Notes under the pieces: model-generated
Seen by the model: only the letters and a program-made list of their open reading frames with translations
Database searches by the model: none
Told to the model about the DNA's origin: nothing
Translations under genes and position numbers: made by a program
Shown here: piece by piece, positions 25,201 to 36,530 of the stretch
Layout of the letters: each line of letters starts with the position of its first letter
How positions within the stretch are numbered: the stretch's first letter is position 1
Source of the DNA: Lithospermum erythrorhizon
Lineage: Eukaryota; Streptophyta; Magnoliopsida; Boraginales; Boraginaceae
DNA: 64,000 bases
Direction: 5' to 3'
NCBI GenBank assembly: GCA_019722365.1
Contig: JADFUC010000961.1
Span: 62,001 to 126,000, forward strand

Positions 25201-25737
25201 TAAGTGGGAGGTGGAGGTGTCGATAAAGACGCAGCCTCTTACCCCGCGAAAGACAGGCTGTTTCCGAATAGACCATGTTTACATATAACTTCCTTTATTC
25301 AAATCTAAGGCACTTCAACTTCATCTGTTGCAGTTTGGAACCTCGCTCGTGCCTGCAATTCCAAACCTGAACAAGAACGAGGTATACAATTAGAATTCTT
25401 ATCACTTAGTTATAACATGAATTGATTAAAAGAGCCCATCTCTCCTTTTTATTTGAATGGAAAAAAAAATGAATTGATTAAAAGACTATTTGAACGCCAA
25501 CTGTTAGCTTCCTGCTGAAACCCTTTTTCTTCTCCATTTGTGTGATATTTGACTTGGAACATGCAGATCCATGCGCTCTTCAAACTATTCGATACAGATT
25601 GTGATGGAAAGATTAGCAAGGATGATTTTTTTACCTGCATGAGAAGAAATCCTTTGCTTATAGTACTATTCTTTCCCCTTCTAATGCACATCGACTTATC
25701 CCCAACACCTCATAGTTCGAGACAAGAAATGGTATGA
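19293..25737 (+). CDS. LPEAT2: Lysophospholipid acyltransferase with EF-hands (LPEAT2 type)
   Basis: Transfers acyl groups from acyl-CoA to lysophospholipids, chiefly lysophosphatidylethanolamine, in endomembranes (family knowledge). Exons: 19293-19699, 21044-21224, 21389-21448, 22344-22507, 22710-22773, 22906-22979, 23350-23440, 23576-23620, 24135-24205, 24296-24362, 24788-24838, 24993-25103, 25334-25381, 25567-25737. Phases agree throughout and give 534 aa; as I recall the Arabidopsis protein is about 540. Residues 70-105 form a hydrophobic membrane segment. The acyltransferase box NHVSYIEP (His with Glu at the motif end) is in exon 2, and FPEGTTTNG in exon 4. The C-terminal part is calmodulin-like: a degenerate loop in exon 12 lacking the acidic ligands, then a full EF-hand DTDCDGKISKDD in exon 14. 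The exon 6/7 junction has two possible acceptors (see findings). No lesion elsewhere. Confidence 0.93.
19903..20057 (+). pseudogene. Second copy of the 3' end of LPEAT2 exon 1 inside intron 1
   Basis: The segment translates as SLVVGYFASHFALYGWKDKD followed by NPMPRWHW, near-identical to the end of exon 1 (SLVVGYFSTLFALYGWKDKD, NPMPRWRC), and ends at the same donor context, ATGG|GTATTT. It lacks its own acceptor-like match to the upstream half of exon 1. It is therefore a partial exon duplication left as a pseudo-exon. Confidence 0.8.
20231..20690 (+). repeat. Tandem array, unit about 78 bp, in LPEAT2 intron 1
   Basis: Six copies start with 'tttgagctttattgaatat' or a close variant at 20231, 20307, 20386, 20464, 20542 and 20619 (spacing 76-79). 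Each carries 'tggatgtgt', 'ctataatgctagtg' and 'ggcttgttctttgttgaatt'. Two further copies lie at 19753 and 19829, on the other side of the exon 1 copy, so the array and the exon copy expanded together. Confidence 0.85.
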
Positions 25738-28700
25738 CAATGGTAATTTAGTCAACAGTTATATATGCCAGCCTGATTCCGATGGGGCGCAAGCTTAAGG
25801 GGGAGAATGGGAGATGTTTTGTGGAAGAGTTTGCATTCGTGTCTTTTCGATGAAATATTTTTTAGTGTGATGAAAATGATAGCAAATGTAGTTTTAACTA
25901 TAAGGTTTTGAGAGAGATTGATTTTGTGTGGTAGTGGAGATAGAACCAGCAATTCATACAGAGTTCTTAAAGAACTGTAGAGATGTATCATAGTTCTGAG
26001 AAAATATTTTGTAATTCTTCTCTCTGATTTTGTTTTCTTCAGATTGTATTTTTTGCTCTCATGTAAATGAATGTTTATTTATTTTATTTTAATGATCATT
26101 TCTATTATTATTATTCTCACTTTACTTCAGTATACTCATGTATTTGATTTATATATAATGTAGTAGTTATTTTGGGTGGAAATATATAAAGTCTACTACA
26201 TATATAGAGAATTGATATTGACATTTCAAAATTAATAACCACATTTGAGAAAATAGAATCTTTGACAAACTTAGTGCGTTCATCATTTAACTTATTTAAC
26301 TTGTGGAAAAATTATTTTATTTCAATGGATTTTGTAAGAGTAAAATTGACCAAATTTCAATATTGGGAGTGTCATGTCATAATCATAATACATGTTAAAG
26401 AGTTCACCGAATTTAACTAAAAATCAATTTATAATACTCCGTAATTGAAATATGATTAATAAGATATATACATAGTTTGAAAATTTTAATACTACACTTG
26501 TTCCACTTGAGTGAACCTTAGGATGCAAAAAACATGGACAAGAAAGTCTTCACTAGTTCTCATTCACATTTTGGAAAATACTACAACTTATGTAAGATAT
26601 ACTTATTTGAATATGTAATATATTGGCCACCATAATATACAATTAAACACACATCGAAATCTTAACAATGTGGAAATAAATTTGCTAGAGGGCACGCCCA
26701 AAGTGGTCCCAAAATTAACTTGAACTAGTCAAATTGAAGTTCAACACCACATGGAAAGCTTTCTCACCACATCTTTATGGAAGAAAATAAATAAAGGCAA
26801 TCCAATTGCATTATGATTATCTCAAAGAGGGAAGAGAACATTGCAAAGCATATGTGACTATAGTTTAAAATAACAAATATCATAGTGAAACCAATAATTC
26901 TCTTCCAGATAAACATGAGTTAGTGACATAGAAGATATGATCCGTCAACTTTATCTCGAACAAGTAATGTATAACTTTAAAAAAGAGCATATAATCTGAC
27001 ATAGAAAACATAACCCACCAACTACTGACATGTGTTCACGTTAAATTTAAAATTTAGAACGATTAAAAAACTCAAAGTTATGTTGCTTGGATCAACAAAT
27101 AATAATTGTTTAGTGTGCTAAGATAAAGCGATTGTGAAGAGAATCAATTTAATACCCATTCGTACTTATTAAAAGTTACTGTCTCTTAACCTGTTTAACT
27201 TATAGCAGTATAGAATAAATTGTATTAGCGACTTCATCTCTCCGGGACCAGTCACACAGTATATAATTAATCTATACGGTAATTTATCTACCATAATAGA
27301 AAGAAAATTAATAAATGTATGTGCTTTCTTGTTGGCACTATTAATTTCATCTAAATAACTTATTTCAGCACTAATTGGGTTTCATCTTGACATAATTTAC
27401 CAATAATAATAGGAAGAGTAGTTTAAGACTTCAAACCTAATTTCACATTAAATTGCTAGCTTTGGTTTTATCATATTCCACCTACCTCTATGTTGATGAA
27501 GCCTCGAACTCTCCGTAGCGGGACAAGGTTCATCCGAAGCTTACACAGAAAAGATTAGGCACAACGCATTCCGCCATCGGCGATATCCCACATTTACCTC
27601 CCTCCGCGATGCTGTAGCTTACCAGAATAAGAAATTTCCACGTATTTAAGTGCTGATCGTTGCATTATCATATCTCGAATCACAGTCTTATCCGAAAATT
27701 AATTGATAATATAGCGTTGTTCATGATCTTATTATTAGCTCATACATAATAATTAAGCTCATTTATTAGTTTTCTTTACTTGATTGACAATGTTATATGT
27801 GTTTATTATTATTGGTTCGTTAGTTTGATATGTTTGTTTATATACAAAAATGAACTAATAATTGATTACCTATATTTACCTCATTTCCTCATTTGATTAT
27901 TTATGTTTCAAACTGTTTCATTTGATCACCTCAGTTTTAAAATTATTTCCAATTAATTTTTTCATCCAAAATTCCGTTAAATCTCATTAAATGTGTCATA
28001 TGACAAACATGTAACATTTTTAAAGAAAGAATTATGTCCAATTATTACAAATATAATTTTAAGGTAACAACTGAAAATTAAAATGATAAGATCCTTATTT
28101 AAATTTATTTTAAAAACATCTATTAAACAAATTATATTCTCACGAAATTGCTAAAAACTCAAACAAGTAAATTAATATTGTGTTCTGCATATCAATTTCG
28201 ATCAAAATGGTACTGATTACAATAATCTTAGTAAAATGGTGCTTTGATTTAGAAGTCTAACTAAATGCTTTTAGTTCGAAGCCTAATCTTGGGGACAAAT
28301 CAGCGCATTTGTGAGTGGGTCACGTGTCTCGTGAAACGGGGATCGAGGTCCCTATTGTCGAGAGGCTAAGGCGGGGCGAGAGGAGGCGGTGGTCGCCATG
28401 AGACGGGTCGCTACGAGGTCGGAGAAAGGTCATGGCTGATTTTTCAGGAAGCGTTGTCATGAAATTGACTTGTAAGCGACAAGGAGGAGCTTGATAGAGC
28501 GTGACACAGAAGTGACGGCAGTATGACGATGAGCCGAGATACGCGGGGGGCCATGAGTAAAGATGGCGGGCGATTTAAGGCCTATTGGTAAAGGAATCGC
28601 CAAAATCAAGCTTCGCAAAATTGTCACATGCGAAGTGTGTGACTTCAAAAATTGGAATTTTACGCAATTTGACGGAAATAGCATCGAGTACTAAAAGTTT

Positions 28701-29080
28701 TGAATAGCTGCTGTCACACGCAAAGCCTCAAAATATATACGGCCACTGCCGCGACGAGCTACTTTTTCGAGTTATGATATGACATATTTATATAAAATTA
28801 GTATTACTTGTAAACATTTAATTAAATTCTTCCATATTTATAACATCAAAGAACATTCAACAATAATCTCAAAGTTAAACGGCATAATTAAAGATTATCC
28901 GACAAACATGCATAAAAAATATTCTCCAATACAATCAAAAGACAACAAGCATCAATAATCATCATTTTCCAACTCCCTCGGGCAATATTTTTGTTGGTTT
29001 TAATCCTGGCCAAAGGAGTGATCTTCTTTCTCGAATCTCACAACAAGTAATTTCTTTTGGCACGAAATGCATGTACATCT
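25738..29080. other. AT-rich intergenic DNA between LPEAT2 and the transposon nest
   Basis: The first 350 bases should hold the LPEAT2 3' UTR. The rest shows no gene. A GC-richer patch at about 28290-28580 stands out but has no recognisable coding content; it could be a border of the hAT element that begins just to the right. Confidence 0.4.
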
Positions 29081-29089
29081 AAGGATTCT

Positions 29090-29990
29090 CATTTGATCTA
29101 AAGGACTATGATTTGCTTGCCTTCCGCCTCACTCCAAGATCAATCCCTCAATCCATCATCTACATCATCAATACCATACACTAGTATCAAAGATATATCA
29201 TCGTATACTACTACCACTCGCTGGGGATTTAATCAATATCGCTCAGCACAATCGGATCAACTGTCGCACGTAATTGATATCGCCTCTTTAAAGCTCTATT
29301 ATATTTGATATACACCAAATCATTCAAGTGACCTGGCAAGTTTATTTCTTTTTTCATATGAAGCTATAATAACCTAATAAGAAAAATTAATGTTAAAACT
29401 AATAAAAAATGAAATGAAACTATATAAAGTCTAATATATCTTACATGTTCAAAAACGCCTGCTTTCTTTCACATCCAGAGGGAACTACAAACAATACTAA
29501 AATTGGTGACAACAAACTTTTCAAGTTAGCGAATACGCACTATAAGCCCACCCACTAAAGAAGTTGTCATATTAAATATAATATTAGGTAACATTAAGAG
29601 AATATAATATAATATTGAAAAGATAAAATAAAATTTACCTCGGTGGTATTTTAGCTTCCGTCTAATCGCTAAAGCTCGGAAATGAACCTCCACTGATCTA
29701 TATGCATTTAACCCGCAAAGAATTTTATCTCCCGCATCTCTCATCGTGCATCATCTTTTGGAATGCAAGTCTCGAAGACCTTCGTGATCTCTAAGTCTCA
29801 ATCATTTCCGAGTTTTGTAAAACAAACTCGGATTAAGATAGTAACTCGGGCCGTGACGCAAAGTGGCTTATGCAATTGAGTGTCCCATCTCTTAATAATA
29901 ATCGCGAAAACATCCTTTACATTTTTCTTCATTATTGTCGAATCCATTTCTTAATAGTGTCATTCGCTAAGTCCATGGCTTCATAAATAT
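29090..29990 (-). pseudogene. hAT transposase, C-terminal half (split by Copia-A2)
   Basis: Read leftwards from 29985 the minus strand gives, across frameshifts, 'EAMDLANDTIKK', 'FDNNEEKCK', a 'RWDTQLHKPL'-like stretch, 'YYLNPS', then SGCER at about 29490. After a gap that looks like an intron (about 29440-29340) it continues LNDLVYIKYNRALKRRY and VDPIVLSDID. This is the usual order of plant hAT transposases ending in the hATC dimerisation domain. It continues the half at 44055-44782. No intact frame. Confidence 0.75.
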
Positions 29991-30581
29991 TGTCAGAGAA
30001 ATCAATTGGGACTGATTCCACGATATTCAGTTACAATTGTATATCAATTCATTTACTGGCTGTTAAATGTGATTATCGAATCCTAAAGGTTCAACTTAGC
30101 AATTGTATTACCAGCGTGGCCCTCATGATAATTTATGCTGCTTTAGCCATCGCTAGATCTTACCATTAATCGCTATAATAACAGTAATTATCAATTCTTA
30201 TTATTACAACTTACTATTATTCAAGCTTCAAAGTCACACACATACAGCTGACGTTGTTATATTTCATGTATGAAATTAAAGAGAATCAGATAGTCGGTAA
30301 ATGTATTTCACTCATGCGGTTCTACATTTTATGTATAATATCGATTGAATGAAATATAATCACTCAATGTTATTTAATTGGTTCGAGTAATTTTAGTATT
30401 TATCAACAACTCGAAGATTATTGATATCGACTATTACTATTTAATTAAGCTAATTAAATAGTTCAACTCATTAGCATTCAATCATAATGTAGTTAACGAG
30501 TCAAGTTAATATATAACGGCCGCTTATCTGCTTGCTCTTTAACCCAGTCTCTATATAAGTGTGCTTTAGGCTTTTCTACAC

Positions 30582-30618
<37 letters not shown>

Positions 30619-30975
30619 ACACACAATTTCAAAAAACCCTAAAGCCCCCCCTAGTCGATTTTCTCTCAAGAAAATTCTGGTATTTGGTTTTGCTCAACTT
30701 GCTTACTACAAAGATAACCGCTTCGATTCAACTCTCCGCAAGTGATCAACTGTAGATATTTCATAATGAACATATTACAACAAGCGAGTCAAGGAAATAA
30801 ATTATCAGCTACACTAAGTCGCTGGGTAGATTTATCGGTGGAATTTACTCCGCCGCATCAGAAGTACTTTATTTATATATCAGACATGTTTATTTTAAAT
30901 AACGAGTGCTTTTACCTTTAAGATCCTCGATCTACTAGATTGCATTTATACTCATATCCATGTAATTTTCCATCA
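29991..30975 (+). repeat. Copia-A2 5' LTR
   Basis: Begins TGTCAGAGAAATCAATTGG and ends TTTTCCATCA. It is the inverse of the LTRs at 10667 and 16261 and parallel to 43274-44050. It contains an (AAT)n run at about 30580-30616. Confidence 0.8.
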
Positions 30976-31054
30976 CATATCCCATAGCAGTTTTGTTCTC
31001 CATCTACCATACACAACACACTCACAAGAAGGACAAATAAACTCAGGATTTCTA
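30976..31054 (-). other. hAT-derived segment directly behind the Copia-A2 5' LTR
   Basis: About 70 bases here match 44051-44125, the hAT DUF659-region sequence outside the 3' LTR. Shared words include 'tctaccatac', 'caacacactcacaag' and 'ggaca'. The element leader starts right after it at about 31055. Copy 1 of the element has no such segment at this place. Confidence 0.75.
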
Positions 31055-32989
31055 AGTGCCTTCAAAATAATTTTGAAATTTCGATCATGAATTAATAATT
31101 AAATATGAAAAATTTATTTTAATGAACGGCACTGAATTTTGTTTCACAAATTATGAAGCTTAATGTTCGAATTTTACAAATTTTAAAAAAAATTTAAGGC
31201 CTCCAAAACGATTTTACAAACGAATTAAACTAAATCGAAACCGAAAGCAAATATGGGATTATTATTGCAATCGTCGACCGATTCTTCCTACACTTACGTC
31301 TCGTCCGGCACGGATCGCCCCGATTTTGCTCAAATGACGGCCGACGACTTCTACACGGCAAGGTCAGCGAGTGTCGACGGGTCACATCGTAGCTCCAAGG
31401 TCCGAGTCAACATGATACATATTCTAATTTCAAAACTCCTAATTCGAATTTATTCATTATTTCGGGGTTTTCTAAAATTATGGGACTAGTTATATTTCAT
31501 TTTTATTAATTATTTGTCATTTAATCACCTAATTGATTGTACTAATTATGTGACGACAATTAATTAATTTCCTTTATATTATATCTTTTAAATTAATTTA
31601 AAGCTTATATAACAATTATGGTAAATACCACTACTTAATATATTTTAGAATATATTTGTGATAAATATTTTCTACAATATGTATATATTAATAGTTACTA
31701 GAATAATGAAGACCGACATACAGATGATAATCTGAAGTTTATATTAATTAATTTTAATATTGTAAATATACGGATTAATTAATTTGATAATTACAAACAT
31801 TTATTTTCCAATTCCATTTAAAATATTTAATAAGTTCATTTATATGATTTAATAAAAGTTTATATTTTCAGAATTAAGGACGGAATTTTATGATATGATA
31901 CTTAATTCATTTATTTATTTTTCCAAATCATGAATCAGAATGTCAGAATGACCTCCGAAATATATTTTCTTGTATTTATTTATTTATTGTTTTACCCACA
32001 AGCTTGCAAGTTGTCTTAGATGGGTTAGTATATAACATTATAACAAATAAGATTTTAAAGATCATTTCACGACGGGGCGGTATTTCAGCGGCTCCTACTG
32101 ATCCGTGGATTACGCATACGTTAATTAGGACTTATGTTAAGATTGAGCAAATACTTGTAATGTGCTCTAGTAGCCATATCGTATACTTAAATGCCATTAC
32201 TTGTTTTATTTTTCACGTTGTATGTATCGCTTGATTACGTGGTTAAGTATGCATGAGTAAATGAAAATAAAGTACTAATAATCCCACCAATTTAAGATTT
32301 AAGCAAAGTATCAAGTCAATTTTAAAGTTGTGCAATCAATCGCATCAATTGGCACACTGTGATGGGCGGGCGTTAAGAACAACAGATTCGGAGGCGACAA
32401 CGGATCATGCCAAGTGATTTTACCTAACGCTGGCTGCATTTATCAATCCGCAACACTTCGTTTAATCGGGCATGCTTAACCGTTTTCTGGTATACAACGT
32501 TGGGTAGCATCTTCTAAGAGATGCTAGCTGACACAAAGAGTTATGTAGTTTTTACATAATCAATGACAACCTACTATTATAACTGATTCAAATGTACGTA
32601 GTGTCACAATTAATTCTAAGTTGTAATAAAGTCTCGATACTAATATATTTCGTGAGATCAAGTATTAGTATTTACTTTACAATTCTATTTGTAAGTGTTT
32701 TTAGCAATTTATAGTTTCATCGAGTCCGTTATTTTATTTACTTATTCTTGTAGAATTAATATGGCTACCACTATCAAGCATTCTAAACTGTCACAAAGAC
32801 TTGAAAAGCAAATTAATAACTCGACTTTGACGAAGTTGGTCTCAAAACTCGAGAATCATTCTCGCCAGAGATCGAATATCAGTATAACAATAAGGTTCTG
32901 CTGAACCTAACGATAGTGCCTCCCATCTAGAGTGGATCCCACAAAAGCACAAGTACGATATCATGGATGTCCAATGTCTCATTTTTCCA

Positions 32990-33850
32990 ATATGGAACCT
33001 TCGCTCCGTATTCAATATGAAAAGCGCATATGACATACCGCAACTCGAGGAATTATTCCGAAAGCGAGCTAAACCAGAGATATGACATCGTATGCGCCCG
33101 TGATAAGTAAGTCGGGAACTTACGTGCCGCAAGCCCTCAGTCATTAAAATGATTGACTCGGGTCGATCGACTCAACGCCTCAAGAATTGTTCGTTAACCT
33201 GGTCATGATCTCATCCTCAAGTTTTTCCGCATAAATTCTCTCGCCTTGTCGCTTTAACTTCAATATGCACAAGTTTGAGTTATCTCTAAACGGTAACTAC
33301 ATAAGATGATCACGCCGACACGAACTGGTAAGACTAAACTTACTCCTTCATTTTTGGTGGTCCAAAATACGTGTTTTCAAAGGCTAAGTTTACCGGCAAG
33401 CCAAGTGGTTCTAGTAATCCCTGTCAATGGAAAGTGATTTAGGCTGGTAATACGCATGTTGGGTCATTATCGAGGAAACCCAGGTTACCGGTAGTCGACC
33501 GCCAGAAAGTTCACAGATAGTATAACGGTCTCACGACCGTCACCTACATGCATGTGATGTTATCAAGTTTGTACTTCATTCATCAGGCGCTAGACTGTCA
33601 TGGGTTTTATATTTGTCGAATACGCAGAACTCAAGTCAAGTAGAAGACTCCGAAAGAGGGGAATGGATCCCGCAAGGAAATGGCACGAAGGTCGCACCCC
33701 TCAGAAGAGATCCATTAGTTTAAACTTGCCCACGGGCCTTGTTTTGAACTTATCACCTAAGCTTATTTGCGTAATCAGCGATTGCAGAATATTTCTATTT
33801 CGCTTTAATAACGATGGCTTTTTCATTTCAATAGATCCCCGATTAATTTA
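32990..33850 (+). pseudogene. Copia-A2 gag and protease remnants
   Basis: Gag: a frame-shifted 'FNFNMHKFELSL' at about 33250-33290, preceded by text resembling 'VLKMID'. Next comes a region near 33380-33430 (AKFTGKPSGSSNPC) where the zinc knuckle is expected. Protease and following region: the open frame 33600-33851 reads LKSSRRLRKRGMD and LNLPTGLVLNLS, then NNDGF and SIDPR. These match the run after the Copia protease active site. Stops and shifts are frequent. Confidence 0.65.
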
Positions 33851-33869
33851 GGATCACCAGAACGGGCAA

Positions 33870-35620
33870 GGTTTGGCAAATCGCCTCCCTTCAAAACGGC
33901 CCATAATGCTTTAGACATGATTAATGAAGTCATATAAAACAACTTAAAACGGAATAAGCCTAACGACTTAAACCAACATACCTACGGGGTATCGTTGCAT
34001 CAGGTCACATTAACGAACCGACCAAGAAACTCCAATTCGTGGAATACTTGAAAATTTCGACATGAATCATACGATAGAAAGCAAGGAAGTCTTCGCTTTC
34101 TTTTGACAAAATTACCAAAAGGCCTTTTGATGGTGTACCATTATGGATATATTTAGTATAACACACAAATCCATAATTTTGTGGATCTTAAAGTGCATAC
34201 TATTATCAAACAAAAACATATATTTATAATATACGAATAAAACGTAGCATTTCATATCAAGGAGTAAATTCCACTAAAGTTCTACACGCTTCAAATAACG
34301 CTGGTTCTGACTTCCTTCAAATTCGTCAATATCAATCGTATGACATCTCTAGTCGTCCAATACCGTGAGGGGATGAATCAAGAACTAATTTATGCTAGTA
34401 AACAAGGATGAACAAACCAAAAAACCCCAAAAATTCTCTGGGAGAATTTCTGGCCAAGCGGGGGGGGCTTACTTTAGGTTTTCAGGATAAAATTTTCAAA
34501 AACTTAGCGATGAAAAAATCCCTAAAAGTTTAGCTTTTATATAGGCTAGTTAAAACAAGTCTGGGATAAGCAACCCGTTAAGATTAACTTCACTGCTAAC
34601 TCTGTATTAGTTCGTTAAGACACTAATGAAAGCTGTTATCGAGTCAACTATTTAATTAAGCTACCAAATAGCAATGAAGTCAATATCAATAATCTTTCAA
34701 GTTATCGATAAATACTAATTACTCTAATCAATTAAATAACTATTTAATTGATCTTTATTTGTTTCAATCGATATTCTACATAAAATGTAGAATCCTTTTT
34801 GTAATCGAGAAATACATTTCTCAATTATATAGTTCTTTTAATTTCATATACGAAATATAACTCAACGCCATCAGACAAGGCGACCTTCTGCGCCGATATC
34901 AAGAGTTGTATAATAATAATAATTGACCAATTACTATTATAACGACACCAGCAAGATTTAGCAATCGCCATAAACTCCCCTTAAATTATCATGCTGAACC
35001 CACACTAGTAATATACATCATTGTCAACACTAAGTTCTCGATAATCACATTTAACCCAACCGTAAAATGAATTGGATACACAATCGTCGCAGACCCAGCA
35101 CATTACTAAATGGAATCAATTATTGATTTTCAACACCTTTCACCGCTTAAGTGAGCGGCAAATGATTTATCGGGGATCATATTAATCGTAATGTATACGG
35201 GCCAATGAACACCGCAAAGAGGAGGTTATAACTACTTCATTACATTTACCCACGATTATAGTAGATACGGTTTGTGTATCTGGACAGACACAACATTTAG
35301 TCCTTTCTGAAATTCAAGCACCCAAAATGAAGTACAAAAACCAATTGAATACATAACACAGACATTCTCTCGTCTAATGTAGGAGAAATATTTTGAGTCA
35401 CGAAGTTCAATACTCATCTGTAGAGCGGTATTGTTTCACAACTCACTCCAGCCAGAACGCCACAAAGATAACGGCATGTCCCAAAGGAGAAATCAAACCT
35501 TCTTGACACGGTTCATCTACGACGAGCCTATCCATCTACCGCTAATTTTTGGGGATACGACTTCTAAGCGCTGCACTTACCTTAAATGATGTCCAACCAA
35601 GTCAAGAGATAAACTCCCTA
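33870..35620 (+). pseudogene. Copia-A2 integrase, interrupted by a solo LTR
   Basis: Left part: CRLGHINE at about 33990, then damaged GAG-pre-integrase text ending ITKRPF at 34127. Right part, from 35141: LSER, then 'GGYNYFITFTHDYSRYG' at 35225-35275, the integrase core around its first catalytic Asp, followed by degraded text to about 35620 containing 'WGYD'-like words. The interruption at 34128-35135 is the LTR described separately. Confidence 0.75.
34128..35135 (-). mobile_element. Solo LTR of Copia family A, inverted, target duplication CCTTT
   Basis: Starts TGATGGTG and ends TTCAACA on the plus strand, so it lies opposite to the LTRs of the element it sits in. The five bases CCTTT occur immediately before (34123-34127) and after (35136-35140). 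Its removal rejoins the integrase text (ITKRPF... to ...LSER). Length is 1008 bp, close to the other LTRs. Confidence 0.85.
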
Positions 35621-35839
35621 TGAATCGTGGTTCGAAGATTCCTTAATTTGGGTTTTCAAGATTGGGTCATGTTTATGTTAAGAGATTACCAAAATATAAA
35701 CTTCAGGTCCAACCATAAATGCTATTTCATAGATATCCAAGTGAAACGGTCAAGGTTACTACTTACCCCGAAGCAGAGAATAAAATATTCATTGCTAATA
35801 GGAGTATTCCTTGAAGCAGGAATATTTGTCCGTAAGACT

Positions 35840-36530
35840 GTATAACGGTGTTCATCTTTACTTAAGCTTCGCCGGGATGGCCATCGCCGACGCATCTCCA
35901 CGAACCGTAGCTGTACGGCAGTTTTCATCATTGGAAAGCCGATTTAGCCCACTTCTCTTTACAAAGTTAAGCAATGAATAGCAAGGACGCCGAAAAATGG
36001 CAACAGCCATGCAATCCGAGATGGATTCTATGTACCAAAACGAGATTTGGTCCTTGTCGATTTACCAAACGGGATCGCCCCTATCAACGTGAAATGGTTA
36101 TTTAAGAAATAAACACGATAAAGACGGAAACGTTGATGTTTTCAAAGCTAGACTCAGAATGTAAAGGTTTCAAACAAGTTCACCGAGCGGACTACGATTT
36201 AAACTTACTCGCCAAGGCGCTTAACCATCCGGTAATCTTAGTCATCACGCATTTCCATGACTATGTAAATATGACAAACGGATGTTACGCCTTTCCCGAA
36301 TGAAAATTTAGAGGAAGATGTGTACATGGTACAACCTCCGCACTTTATATGTCTTCAAGGACGGCATGCATGCAGCCGCAAAAGTCCATTTATGGTCTTG
36401 GAAGCAGATCCTGCTATTGAATCTACGCTTTGATGAATAAATCAAAGAGTTTGGTTTCATCAAAACTAAGAAGAGTTCAGGTATACAAGAAGTGTTGGGA
36501 GTTATATCATCGTGGTTAAACGACTGCAAC
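35840..36530 (+). pseudogene. Copia-A2 reverse transcriptase, first half
   Basis: At 35990-36175 one frame reads EKWQQAMQSEMDSMYQNEIW, followed by a shifted 'INVKWLFKK' and DKDGNVDVFKARL. Around 36295-36340 come ENLEEDVYMVQPPH and then 'KSIYGL'-like text, and FGFIKTKKSSG at 36450-36480. The catalytic YVDD-type segment follows only after the MULE, at about 41550. Confidence 0.85.
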
